This document shows positions 25,337 to 34,117 of a stretch of DNA of 36,705 nucleotides, piece by piece (position 1 is the first letter of the stretch; every line of letters starts with the position of its first letter). Under the pieces are notes generated by a model that saw nothing but the letters and a program-made list of their open reading frames with translations, was not told where the DNA came from and did not search any database. Source of the DNA: Bacteroidales bacterium (lineage in GTDB: Bacteria > Bacteroidota > Bacteroidia > Bacteroidales > Bacteroidaceae); NCBI GenBank assembly GCA_004554665.1, contig SFKY01000017.1, forward strand, positions 1 through 36,705, in the 5' to 3' direction. The translations under genes were made by a program, and so were the position numbers.

Positions 25337-27763
25337 ATGACAGTAAAGCATCTATTGATAACGCTTGCAATGGTAACCTCTACCGCGTATGCCGACAAAT
25401 TGCCGGTTGACGTGGCAGGGATTGCCGACACATCCCGTGTGATAGACCTCGATGAAATCATCGTCGTGTCGCAGCCCAAAGAGTCGTTTCTTCTTCGCCG
25501 TCAGGCCGTTGGCAGCAATATGTTTTCTGCTGCCGACCTCCGTGGAGTCGGTGCCACAGACCTCCGTTCGCTTGCGGCATACGTTCCCTCGTTTGTTGTG
25601 CCCCAGTACGGAGCGCGCTATACGAGCAGTATGTACGTAAGGGGAGTGGGAGCGAGAAGCGGAAGCCCTGCCGTGGGCGTATACCTGGACCAAATCCCTC
25701 TGATGAGCCGTAGTGCCCAAAACCATCACAGCTACGGTCTGGAGCGTGTAGACATCTTGCGTGGCCCGCAAGGCACCCTGTACGGTATCAACACCGAAGG
25801 CGGTCTGGTACGTATGTACACGGCTAACCCCATGCATGCACAAGGCACGCGCATCGACATAGGAGGCGGCTCGCATGCGTTGCGCAGTATAGAGGCAAGC
25901 CATGCCGCCAAACTGTTCGACAAACTCGCCTGCTGGGTGGGTGGATTCTATAACGGCACCCACGGTTATCTGCGCAATGTCACCAACGGCCAACATGCGG
26001 ACGACAGCAACGAAGCGGGCGGACGCATGCGCTGGCTATGGCAGCCCGACAGCAAGTTCACGCTCGATGCCATCGTGGATTATCAGTATGTAAACCAGCA
26101 TGCCTTTCCGTATGGACTGCTGAACGAGGAGGGAACGGCCGAAGCCCCGGCCACCGGCACCACCAACCTGTACCGCCGCAGCATGGTCAATGCAGGCCTT
26201 ACGCTCACCCGTATGCTCGGCACATGGGGAACCTTCACCTCCACCACCTCTTACCAGTATCTGCGCGACTACATGCACATGGATATAGACTACATGGCAC
26301 CCGACTATATGCGCATGGAAGAGTGGCAGCAGCAAACCGCGCTCACGCACGAGATGGTGGTACGAGGCAGCAAGCAGTGGAGAGGCGACCGTACGTGGTA
26401 CTGGACCTTTGGCACCTTTGCCGCACACCAGTGGAGTCGCGCCGAAGCCCCCGTGCATTTTGACCAAGAGATAGACCATACCATCGGTAATGGCATACAG
26501 ACCGCCATGTACAGGGCGATGTTGCAAAGCATGACAGCCCGATTTGTCATGCAGGGCATGTCCGAAGAGCAGGCTGCGCGCATGGCCGCACAAACCATCG
26601 AGCGGGCGGGCGGCGTTGCCGTGACAGCAGACTTGTCCACTATTCCCGGTACATTTCGCACACCTCTATTAAACCTGGCAGCCTACCACCAAACAGCGCT
26701 CCAACTCACTCCGAGACTTACCGCCACCCTCGGCCTTCGTTTCGATTACAGCCGGGTGTCGCTTCGTTACCACACCGCATCGCTTATGCAGGTAGACGTG
26801 AATGTAATGGGGCAGCAGGCAAGCACTGTGCTTACCTCTGTGCTCAACGGCAAATGTCGCGACAGCTATCGCCAACTGTTACCCAAAGTGGGTCTGGTTT
26901 GGCAGACAGCAGCAAACGGTTCCAACTTGTACGTGTCGTTGGCCAAGGGATACCGCGCCGGTGGATTCAACCACCAGATGTTTTCCGATATCCTGCGCAC
27001 CGAACTGAGCCAAAACTCCTCCCAACGTGGCGACTATGACATCCCGCACACCGATGCCGACTACGACCGTATACGCAACACCATTTCCTACGCGCCCGAA
27101 ACTACATGGAATATCGAGCTGGGAAGCCATCTCTATCTCTTCGACCGTGCGTTGACACTCGATGTGGCAGCCTATCACACCACGGTCAATGGCCAGCAGC
27201 TCTCTGTCATGGCCGGAACTTACGGCTTTGGGCGTATGATGGTCAACGCTGGGCGCAGTCGCAGTCTGGGTTTCGAGGCCACGCTACGCGGCCAAGTGCT
27301 TGATAACCGGTTGGCTTGGTCGGCCACCTACGGCTACACCCATGCCACTTTCCGCGATTATACCGACAGCCTCTCCACCACCTCTGGCAACACCGCCATC
27401 CACTATCGAGGCCACCGTGTACCCTACGTACCACGCCACACGATGTCGGCCACAGCCGACTATCGCATAGACCTGCCCTCGTCATGGTGCCCGAGCATCA
27501 CGGTAGGGGCTCACCTGCAGGCAGCAGGATCCACTACATGGGATGCCGCTGAAACCTTCGCCCAGCCCCTCTATGCGGTTGTGGGTGCAAGGGTTTCAGC
27601 CCAGTTGGGCCGCCAACTCACGGCCACGCTATGGGGTGAGAATCTCACCTCCACCCGCTACAATACGTTTGCCATAGAGAGCGCTGCCACTGGCGAGGCG
27701 CTGCGTTTTGCCCAACAAGGCGCACCTTTCCAGATGGGAATACAACTGTTGTGGAACTTCTAA
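25337..27763 (+). CDS. TonB-dependent outer-membrane receptor
   Basis: An 808-residue outer-membrane beta-barrel importer powered by TonB. It has a signal peptide (1-19, ending STAYA), then a region near residues 30-45 with DLDEIIVVSQPK that could act as TonB box. The plug domain follows (about 45-165), with MYVRGVGARSGSPAVGVYLD and the family motif VDILRGPQGTLYGINTEGG. The rest is a barrel of alternating strands ending in Phe (GIQLLWNF), the usual recognition signal for BamA. It lacks the N-terminal CarboxypepD_reg domain of SusC proteins, and no susD follows. It is therefore more like siderophore, heme, cobalamin or metal receptors. The ligand cannot be told from sequence. It is a single-gene unit bounded by its own promoter and a strong downstream hairpin. 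Confidence 0.93.
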   Translation: MTVKHLLITLAMVTSTAYADKLPVDVAGIADTSRVIDLDEIIVVSQPKESFLLRRQAVGSNMFSAADLRGVGATDLRSLAAYVPSFVVPQYGARYTSSMYVRGVGARSGSPAVGVYLDQIPLMSRSAQNHHSYGLERVDILRGPQGTLYGINTEGGLVRMYTANPMHAQGTRIDIGGGSHALRSIEASHAAKLFDKLACWVGGFYNGTHGYLRNVTNGQHADDSNEAGGRMRWLWQPDSKFTLDAIVDYQYVNQHAFPYGLLNEEGTAEAPATGTTNLYRRSMVNAGLTLTRMLGTWGTFTSTTSYQYLRDYMHMDIDYMAPDYMRMEEWQQQTALTHEMVVRGSKQWRGDRTWYWTFGTFAAHQWSRAEAPVHFDQEIDHTIGNGIQTAMYRAMLQSMTARFVMQGMSEEQAARMAAQTIERAGGVAVTADLSTIPGTFRTPLLNLAAYHQTALQLTPRLTATLGLRFDYSRVSLRYHTASLMQVDVNVMGQQASTVLTSVLNGKCRDSYRQLLPKVGLVWQTAANGSNLYVSLAKGYRAGGFNHQMFSDILRTELSQNSSQRGDYDIPHTDADYDRIRNTISYAPETTWNIELGSHLYLFDRALTLDVAAYHTTVNGQQLSVMAGTYGFGRMMVNAGRSRSLGFEATLRGQVLDNRLAWSATYGYTHATFRDYTDSLSTTSGNTAIHYRGHRVPYVPRHTMSATADYRIDLPSSWCPSITVGAHLQAAGSTTWDAAETFAQPLYAVVGARVSAQLGRQLTATLWGENLTSTRYNTFAIESAATGEALRFAQQGAPFQMGIQLLWNF

Positions 27764-27770
27764 ACCATAG

Positions 27771-27822
27771 TTCTTCCCCATCCCGCAAGTAGACCGTATT
27801 CCATTTGCGGGATGGGGAAGAA
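27771..27822. terminator. Bidirectional terminator between the receptor and the glycosyltransferase
   Basis: A perfect 18-bp inverted repeat (27771-27788 TTCTTCCCCATCCCGCAA and its complement at 27805-27822) with a 16-base loop lies between convergent genes. There is no long T-run on either side, so termination would depend on the strong stem and its TTCTT/AAGAA ends. Confidence 0.75.
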
Positions 27823-27867
27823 AAGCATCAGAAAGACAAACTATCTTGCCCTCATCCTGTCATTCTC

Positions 27868-28758
27868 TTAACCCTTTACCTTTGGCGCGCTTAGCGAGAG
27901 GAAAAAAGCCAACTTGTAGAGTTTGAAGCTCCATAGCCAAGGATGATTGACAAGATGGGCGCGCCATCTGCTGCCCATCAAACGGTAAACCCAACGCAGG
28001 GGTAGATGGAGACCCAGACGGCACAGGCGATGCCGGGCTGCAAGCATGCGGGAATGATTGGCCAGTTCGTCGGCGTGAAGCATCAGTGTGCGAAGGCTCT
28101 CTTCGGTCTTGGCCAGGAAAGCTTCGTTTGACTCAAAATCATAAAAGCCCACAGGATTGTTGATGTGGCTAATGACAATGCCAGTCCGTTGCAACTGGGC
28201 ACCATACGCCACATCCTCGTAACCGTAGCCTTGATAGCTTTCGTCGATGGGATGTCGCAGGGCGATGTCGCGGAAGATGGCATAATTGGAAGTATGGAAA
28301 TCGAGATAGGGATGGATGGCGCGGCAGTGGGCCTGATGATGGAGGGCAGCGGCTTGCTCATAGTGATAGCGCAAGTTGTGGGGATGATGCCCCACGATGG
28401 TGTAGCCACCATAGATTACGGGTACATCGTAGTCTAAGTAATCATCGATGAAATGGGCGGAAACCACGCTCATATCTCCATCTATGAAGAGCAGACGAGT
28501 ATATGTTGCCGTACGTGCAAGATAGTTGCGAATGGCAGCCCGACCCACATTGTGCGGTAGGCGCACGTAGCGGCAACAGGGTAGGGTGCCGACCGACTGG
28601 TTATCGGCAATGGTACGTGCATCGGTAGAGGCATCGTCGGCTACCACAATCTCCCATGCCCGCAGTCGGCGCAGTCCGGCTTGCCGAACCAGCGATTGGA
28701 CAAGCGCCAGCGCCGAACAGTTGTAGACGGGTATGAGGATGGATAGCGTATCGGACAT
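27868..28758 (-). CDS. Family 2 glycosyltransferase
   Basis: A 296-residue GT-A glycosyltransferase that moves a sugar from a nucleotide-sugar donor to a cell-surface glycan or lipid. It starts with the typical strand SILIPVYN. VVADDAS (Asp41, Asp42) contacts the nucleotide, and FIDGDM (Asp93-Gly-Asp95) is the metal-binding DXD motif. The C-terminal half (residues about 130-230) holds YQGYGYEDVAYG, the acceptor-side ED motif of GT2 enzymes. An open frame extends 36 residues further upstream into uvrA, but those residues do not resemble the family, so the ATG at 28758 is chosen. It lies 7 bases after the uvrA stop and must share its transcript. No other polysaccharide genes are adjacent. Donor and acceptor are unknown. 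Confidence 0.9.
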   Translation of the reverse strand: MSDTLSILIPVYNCSALALVQSLVRQAGLRRLRAWEIVVADDASTDARTIADNQSVGTLPCCRYVRLPHNVGRAAIRNYLARTATYTRLLFIDGDMSVVSAHFIDDYLDYDVPVIYGGYTIVGHHPHNLRYHYEQAAALHHQAHCRAIHPYLDFHTSNYAIFRDIALRHPIDESYQGYGYEDVAYGAQLQRTGIVISHINNPVGFYDFESNEAFLAKTEESLRTLMLHADELANHSRMLAARHRLCRLGLHLPLRWVYRLMGSRWRAHLVNHPWLWSFKLYKLAFFLSLSAPKVKG

Positions 28759-28765
28759 GGCAGCA

Positions 28766-31582
28766 TCAGAGTTTGGAAGCAAGGAACTGTCCCGTGACGC
28801 TGGCCTTGCATTGGGCCAGATCTTCCGGTTTGCCAGCAAACACCAGATTGCCACCCTTGTCGCCACCTTCGGGACCCAGATCGATTACCCAGTCGGCACA
28901 CTTGATCACCTCCATGTTGTGCTCTATCACCAAGATGGTATGGCCACGGGCTATCAGCGCGTCAAAAGCAGTAAGCAGGCGTTGGATATCATGGAAATGG
29001 AGTCCGGTGGTAGGTTCGTCGAAAATGAAAAGCGACGGTTCCACGCGCTCCTGACCGATGAAGTAAGCCAACTTGACACGCTGGTTTTCACCGCCGGAGA
29101 GCGTTGAAGAGTTTTGGCCGAGCTTGATATAGCCTAACCCCACATCTTCAAGCGGCTTGAGGCGTGACACAATGGTCGTCTGCCCGTATTTGCCGAAAAA
29201 CTCGATGGCCTCTGAGACCGTCATGCAGAGTACGTCGTAGATGTTGCGGTCGTGGAAACGCACGTCGAGAATATCTTTCTTGAACCGTTTGCCGTGACAA
29301 GCCTCACACTCCAGTACAAGGTCGGCCATAAACTGCATCTCGACATTGATGACACCGGCACCCTTGCACTCTTCACATCGTCCACCGTCGGCATTGAACG
29401 AGAAATGCTGGGCCGTGAAGCCCATCTGCCGCGACAGAGGCTGCTCGGCAAAGAGCTGACGGATGGCATCGTAAGCCTTGACGTAGGTGGCAGGATTGGA
29501 GCGGGTAGACTTGCCGATGGGATTCTGGTCTACAAACTCCACATGTTTTACCTGCTCCCAATCACCTTCCAAAGATAAATACTCTCCGGGCAACTCGGCC
29601 ACCTCGTCAAGATGGCGCTTGAGGGCAGGGTAGAGGATTCCCTTGACCAGCGAACTCTTACCTGACCCGCTCACACCGGTGACTACGGTCATGACATTGA
29701 GAGGAAATTCGACATCGATACCCCGAAGGTTGTTCTTCCTTGCCCCTCGCAGCCTGATGGCAAGGTTCCATGCACGGCGTGACAGTGGGGTGGGAATGGT
29801 GTCGACTCCTGTGAGATAGCGCACGGTGTACGACTGTGGATGAGTGGCCACGGTGGCTTGGGAGAGTGTATCGAGATCGCCCTCGAAGACGATTTGGCCG
29901 CCCAAACGTCCTGCGTCGGGACCCACATCTATCAGATAATCGGCAGCCCGCATCATCTCCTCGTCGTGCTCCACCACAATCACAGTGTTGCCCAGTGCCT
30001 GCAGGTCTTTGAGCACCTGTATGAGCCGATCTGTATCACGGCTATGCAGACCGATGGAGGGCTCGTCGAGGATGTAGAGCGAACCTACCAGCGAACTGCC
30101 GAGGGCGGTGGTGAGATTGATACGCTGCGACTCACCGCCCGAAAGGGTATTGGACTGGCGGTTAAGGGTGAGGTAACCCAGTCCTACCTGACAGAGATAG
30201 TGCAGCCGGTTGTTGATTTCGGTCAGCAATCGTTTGCCCACAGCGCGGTCATGTTCGTCCAGTTCCAAATCTTTGAACCATTGGGCCAGATTAAGGATGG
30301 GCATCTGTACCAGATCGGTGATGCTTCGACCGGCTATCTTCACCCACGATGCTTCCTTGCGCAATCGGCTTCCGTGGCAGTCGGGACAGAGTGTCTTTCC
30401 ACGGTAACGGCTCAACATCACGCGGTACTGTATCTTGTATTGGTTGTCCTTCACCATCTGGAAGAAGGCGTCGATGCTTACCTGTTCGCTGCTGTCGCGG
30501 TGCTTATCGGAGGGCAGACCGTGCCAGAGCATGTCTTTCTGCTGCTGGGTGAGCTGGTAATAGGGGGTGAAAATGGGGAAATCGTCGGCTTTCGCACGTT
30601 TGCAAAATTCATCTTGCCATATACGCATCTTCTCCCCGTGCCAACACTGCACACAACCTTCGTAGACACTGAGCGTGGTGTTGGGTATCACCAGTTTTTC
30701 GTCGATACCGATAACACTGCCGAACCCTTCGCAGGTGGGACAAGCGCCAAGGGGCGAATTAAAGGAAAACATGTTGTCACTCGGCTCGTCAAACCGTATG
30801 CCGTCTGCTTCGAAACGGGTGGAAAACTCGTAGGTAAGCATCGATGGAAGGAAAAGCAGACGGCAACTTCCGTCGCCCTCGTACATGGCCGTTTCGGCAG
30901 AGTCGAGGAGGCGCGACACTTGGTCACGCTCCTCCGATACACTCAGGCGGTCGATGATGATGGACAATTGTGCGGGAGTAAGGCCGCTGTCGGTTGTTGT
31001 ATCCATATCGCCCAGCAAATCATCGATACGCCGTGCCTCTCCATTCAACCATACACGCTGGAAACCTCCCTGCTGCACCATCTCCAACTGTTTGGCCAGC
31101 GCTCGGCCTTCGGGTAGATGAAATGGAGCCAGAATCATGAACTTGGTGCCGACAGAAAATTGACGAACACATGCCAGGATATCCTCGGTGGTATGCTTCT
31201 TCACCTCTTGACCACTCACAGGCGAGTAGGTCTTGCCAATACGGGCAAAAAGCAGTCGCAAATACTCGTAAATCTCCGTGGAAGTACCGACGGTGGAGCG
31301 CGGATTGCGCGCTATCACTTTCTGCTCGATGGCAATCGCCGGCGGCAATCCTTTGATAAAATCGTACTCGGGTTTGCCCATGCGGCCCAGAAACTGGCGG
31401 GCATAACTGGAGAGCGACTCTACATAGCGACGCTGTCCCTCGGCATAGAGCGTGTCGAAAGCCAAGGAACTTTTGCCCGAGCCACTCACTCCAGCAAGGA
31501 CAATAAACTTGTCGCGCGGTATCTTAAGACTGATATTCTTCAGGTTGTTGACCCTTACGCCTCTGATGTCGATATATTCCAT
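28766..31582 (-). CDS. uvrA: Excinuclease ABC subunit A
   Basis: A 938-residue DNA-damage recognition ATPase of nucleotide excision repair, working with UvrB and UvrC. Two ABC ATPase modules are present: Walker A GVSGSGKSS at 31-39 and again near 640, with signatures TLSGGESQR (near 488) and TLSGGENQR (near 838). The UvrB-binding and insertion domains lie within the first module. Zinc-finger cysteines are seen in CPTCEGFG (about 279) and in the later CEECKGAG...CEACHGKRF region (about 745-770). Length equals the family norm. It is followed after 7 bases by a glycosyltransferase gene, an unusual partner. pdxT lies upstream behind a terminator. I see no clear promoter in the 144-base gap before it. 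Confidence 0.98.
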   Translation of the reverse strand: MEYIDIRGVRVNNLKNISLKIPRDKFIVLAGVSGSGKSSLAFDTLYAEGQRRYVESLSSYARQFLGRMGKPEYDFIKGLPPAIAIEQKVIARNPRSTVGTSTEIYEYLRLLFARIGKTYSPVSGQEVKKHTTEDILACVRQFSVGTKFMILAPFHLPEGRALAKQLEMVQQGGFQRVWLNGEARRIDDLLGDMDTTTDSGLTPAQLSIIIDRLSVSEERDQVSRLLDSAETAMYEGDGSCRLLFLPSMLTYEFSTRFEADGIRFDEPSDNMFSFNSPLGACPTCEGFGSVIGIDEKLVIPNTTLSVYEGCVQCWHGEKMRIWQDEFCKRAKADDFPIFTPYYQLTQQQKDMLWHGLPSDKHRDSSEQVSIDAFFQMVKDNQYKIQYRVMLSRYRGKTLCPDCHGSRLRKEASWVKIAGRSITDLVQMPILNLAQWFKDLELDEHDRAVGKRLLTEINNRLHYLCQVGLGYLTLNRQSNTLSGGESQRINLTTALGSSLVGSLYILDEPSIGLHSRDTDRLIQVLKDLQALGNTVIVVEHDEEMMRAADYLIDVGPDAGRLGGQIVFEGDLDTLSQATVATHPQSYTVRYLTGVDTIPTPLSRRAWNLAIRLRGARKNNLRGIDVEFPLNVMTVVTGVSGSGKSSLVKGILYPALKRHLDEVAELPGEYLSLEGDWEQVKHVEFVDQNPIGKSTRSNPATYVKAYDAIRQLFAEQPLSRQMGFTAQHFSFNADGGRCEECKGAGVINVEMQFMADLVLECEACHGKRFKKDILDVRFHDRNIYDVLCMTVSEAIEFFGKYGQTTIVSRLKPLEDVGLGYIKLGQNSSTLSGGENQRVKLAYFIGQERVEPSLFIFDEPTTGLHFHDIQRLLTAFDALIARGHTILVIEHNMEVIKCADWVIDLGPEGGDKGGNLVFAGKPEDLAQCKASVTGQFLASKL

Positions 31583-31639
31583 TTGTAGTGTATGTCTTCG
31601 TTAGAAAATAATAGGAGAGAGTGCAGCCGATGAAATGGT

Positions 31640-31679
31640 GAAAAAGAAGCCCTTAGCAGGTGAGATAGCCGGTAAGGGC
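31640..31679 (-). terminator. Terminator of the pdx operon
   Basis: Minus-strand hairpin with a GCCCTTA/TAAGGGC stem (31679-31673 and 31655-31649), extended by imperfect pairing, followed by TTCTTTTT (31648-31641). It ends the pdxT transcript before uvrA. Confidence 0.7.
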
Positions 31680-31726
31680 GACACGTGCTAAAGGCTTTCT
31701 TGTATAGTTTGCTGACCTGCAACGTC

Positions 31727-32287
31727 TCACAGACTGAGAAATAGGCGGTGAATCGCCTCCGACTCGTTAAGTTCCGGATGGAATGAAGTGACCAATTGCC
31801 TACCTTGTCTGGCTGCAACTATATTGCCGTCGACACGAGCAAGCACATCGACACCATCACCTACCGAAACGATGTAAGGTGCTCGGATAAAGGTCATGGG
31901 CACCGGCTGCTCGATTCCGATAAAGGGAGCCTCAGTATAGAAGCTTCCCAACTGCCGGCCGTACGCATTGCGGCGTACTTCGATATCCATAGTGGCCAGT
32001 CCTGTTCCCTCCTCTTGCTCAATACGTCGGGCCAAGAGTATCATGCCGGCACAAGTACCAAACACAGGAAGTCCCTCTACAATCGCTTCCCGAATGGGAG
32101 AGAGCAGTCCTGTGTCTCTAAGGAGCTTGCGCAACGTGGTGCTTTCACCGCCAGGAACAATCAATCCGTCTATTGGTTGATTGAAATCTCTCAACTGTCT
32201 GATTTCAAAAGATTCCACTCCCATTCGGTCGAGCATCTGTTCATGCTCTATAAAGGCACCTTGCAGTGCCAACACACCTATTCTCAT
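31727..32287 (-). CDS. pdxT: Pyridoxal 5'-phosphate synthase glutaminase subunit PdxT
   Basis: A 186-residue class-I glutamine amidotransferase. It hydrolyses glutamine and channels ammonia to PdxS in the DXP-independent route to pyridoxal 5'-phosphate (vitamin B6). The catalytic triad is at the positions known for Bacillus PdxT: Cys79 in FGTCAGM, His170 and Glu172 in SFHPELN. The oxyanion-side motif PGGEST lies at 45-50. Its start overlaps the pdxS stop by four bases (ATGA), so the two subunits are made in coupled fashion. It is the last gene of a three-gene operon and is followed by a terminator hairpin. Confidence 0.97.
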   Translation of the reverse strand: MRIGVLALQGAFIEHEQMLDRMGVESFEIRQLRDFNQPIDGLIVPGGESTTLRKLLRDTGLLSPIREAIVEGLPVFGTCAGMILLARRIEQEEGTGLATMDIEVRRNAYGRQLGSFYTEAPFIGIEQPVPMTFIRAPYIVSVGDGVDVLARVDGNIVAARQGRQLVTSFHPELNESEAIHRLFLSL

Positions 32288-33159
32288 TTGCCTCGTTCAG
32301 CCATTAACAGTTCTATCTCCTGCTCGTTGATGCCGACCATGGCCTCGCCGAGATCCTCTGAAATTTCAGCCAGTTTCTTCGGGTCGTTGTAGTTGGTCAC
32401 AGCCTGTACAATAGCAGCTGCACGCTTGGCGGGGTTGCCGCTCTTGAAGATACCACTGCCCACAAACACACCCTCAGCACCCAGTTGCATCATCAGGGCT
32501 GCATCAGCGGGAGTGGCCACACCACCGGCAGCAAAGTTTACAACGGGCAGTTTGCCATGCTCATGTACGTATGCCACGAGGTCGTAAGGCACCTGCAACT
32601 GCTTAGCTGCTTCGTACAACTCGTCTTCACGCAGGCTTGTAAGATGACGAATCTCGCTCTGCATCAGTCGCATGTGGCTTACAGCCTGTACCACATCACC
32701 TGTACCGGGCTCACCCTTGGTACGAATCATGGTAGCACCCTCAGCAATACGTCTCAGAGCCTCGCCCAGATTGCGTGCACCACACACAAAGGGGACATCA
32801 AACTGGTTTTTGTCAATATGGTAGATGTTATCGGCAGGTGAGAGTACCTCACTCTCATCGATATAGTCAATCTCAATAGCCTGCAGAATCTGTGCCTCGG
32901 CAATGTGTCCGATACGGCATTTGGCCATAACAGGGATACTTACAGCAGCCTGGATACCCTTGATCATCTTCGGGTCGCTCATACGAGAAACACCTCCAGC
33001 AGCCCTAATATCTGCAGGGATGCGCTCAAGAGCCATGACGGCGCATGCGCCGGCCTGTTCTGCAATACGTGCCTGTTCAGGCGTGGTTACATCCATAATT
33101 ACACCGCCTTTTAGCATCTGTGCTAAGTTGCGATTCAAAGTTTGTCTTTCTTTTGTCAT
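32284..33159 (-). CDS. pdxS: Pyridoxal 5'-phosphate synthase subunit PdxS
   Basis: A 291-residue TIM-barrel synthase that makes pyridoxal 5'-phosphate from ribose 5-phosphate, glyceraldehyde 3-phosphate and ammonia, and assembles as a 12-mer with PdxT. Key residues are present: Asp23 (VIMDV), Lys80 (VMAKCRIGH) and Lys148 (IRTKGEPGTGD), matching the two catalytic lysines of the family. Sequence conservation is high along the whole length. Its start lies 2 bases after the stop of the kinase-like/AraC regulator gene, with no space for a separate promoter, so it is transcribed from the promoter upstream of that regulator. No Shine-Dalgarno is seen, as is normal in Bacteroidetes. Confidence 0.98.
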   Translation of the reverse strand: MTKERQTLNRNLAQMLKGGVIMDVTTPEQARIAEQAGACAVMALERIPADIRAAGGVSRMSDPKMIKGIQAAVSIPVMAKCRIGHIAEAQILQAIEIDYIDESEVLSPADNIYHIDKNQFDVPFVCGARNLGEALRRIAEGATMIRTKGEPGTGDVVQAVSHMRLMQSEIRHLTSLREDELYEAAKQLQVPYDLVAYVHEHGKLPVVNFAAGGVATPADAALMMQLGAEGVFVGSGIFKSGNPAKRAAAIVQAVTNYNDPKKLAEISEDLGEAMVGINEQEIELLMAERGK

Positions 33160-33161
33160 TT

Positions 33162-34100
33162 CTATAATTGGTTTTTACGATAATCACTGGGTGTTATTCC
33201 CTTATGTCTCTTAAAGAATTTGGTGAAGTGAGCTTGCGAAGAGAAGCCGTAATCGTAGGCTATCTCCTGAATAGTGCTGGCTGTGGTGCGTAAATCCCGC
33301 TCGATGGCATCAATCAACTTTTGCTCGATGATGCTTTTGGGCGACTGCAAGCCGATGCGTGCGGTAACCTGCGAAAGATAGCGGCTGCTCACATTCAGGT
33401 AATTGGCATAATAGGCCACATCACTACGCTGTTTGAAAAATTCATTGACAGCAGTGAGGAAGTCGCGATACAATTCGTGGCTCCGGCTATGGGTATGCTC
33501 GCTGCGCGAAAGTTGCAGACTGACATAGTCCAACGCCTTGCGCTTGGCCTCAGGCAGGGAGTCTCCTTGCGACAAATGAAACGCAATGGCGGTGGAAAGG
33601 CTATTGGATAGGCCATGCACTGGCGAATCTTCCAAATAAAGAATATTGTCTGGATGCTTATGGCCCAAAATCATCTCGGCCTCGGTTCTCCGGAGGATAA
33701 TCAGCGAACACAATGGGAACAACTGCTGCCGTATCAGGCCGAGCAGGTGGCTCTCCATGAGTACGTCTCCATTGCTGGAAAATACGACGGGGTCATAAAG
33801 CACGTGGGAAGGGGTGTGTCTGCGAAGGACGGCGACAATGACGGAAAGAATGGAGACATTGCGAATCATGCCAATCTTGATGATTTCGGGCTGCACATCG
33901 TTGACAATCGCCTCTACTTGGGCCTCTACCACAGCAGAAGGGATGTCATAAAACTCCTGAATACCGAGCGTATTCTGAATGGTGATGCAAGTAACCGCCG
34001 AAACGGCCTTGCCCCCCAATTCAGTGATGGCTCTGATGTCAGCTTGAACACCAGAGCCACCCGTACTATCCGAACCTGTGATAGTCAGTATTGTATTCAT
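33162..34100 (-). CDS. ThiD/pyridoxal-kinase-like domain fused to an AraC-type HTH; predicted vitamin B6 operon regulator
   Basis: A 312-residue fusion. Residues 1-200 align with ThiD (HMP/HMP-P kinase) and related pyridoxal kinases: ILTITGSDSTGGSGVQADI (4-22), CITIQNTLG (38-46), KIGM (75-78) and YDPVVFSSNGD (102-112). Gln42 and Met78 fall where ThiD has the substrate-pocket residues Gln44 and Met80. The ATP/catalytic side is degraded: the NxPE motif reads RRTEA (138-142), about 60 residues are missing between it and the catalytic loop, and GTGC is replaced by GLSN (163-166). Residues about 208-312 form an AraC-family double helix-turn-helix (YYANYLNVSSRYLSQ; IQEIAYDYGFSSQAHFTKFFKRHKG). It is the first gene of an operon with pdxS and pdxT. 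The likely role is a transcription factor sensing a B6 vitamer or an HMP-like ligand through a dead kinase domain. The ATG at 34100 is preferred to a TTG at 34148, because that TTG overlaps the promoter. Confidence 0.88.
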   Translation of the reverse strand: MNTILTITGSDSTGGSGVQADIRAITELGGKAVSAVTCITIQNTLGIQEFYDIPSAVVEAQVEAIVNDVQPEIIKIGMIRNVSILSVIVAVLRRHTPSHVLYDPVVFSSNGDVLMESHLLGLIRQQLFPLCSLIILRRTEAEMILGHKHPDNILYLEDSPVHGLSNSLSTAIAFHLSQGDSLPEAKRKALDYVSLQLSRSEHTHSRSHELYRDFLTAVNEFFKQRSDVAYYANYLNVSSRYLSQVTARIGLQSPKSIIEQKLIDAIERDLRTTASTIQEIAYDYGFSSQAHFTKFFKRHKGITPSDYRKNQL

Positions 34101-34117
34101 TCTCGCTGTTGTCGGTG

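Noticed and set aside
25337..27763. SusC-type glycan importer
   Set aside because: No CarboxypepD_reg-like N-terminal domain and no susD follows; it fits the general TonB-receptor class better.
28759..28866. 36-residue N-terminal extension of the glycosyltransferase
   Set aside because: It overlaps the end of uvrA and does not resemble GT2 proteins; the ATG at 28758 gives the canonical SILIPVYN start.
29840..31117. 425-residue open frame opposite uvrA
   Set aside because: Shadow of uvrA with no recognisable features.
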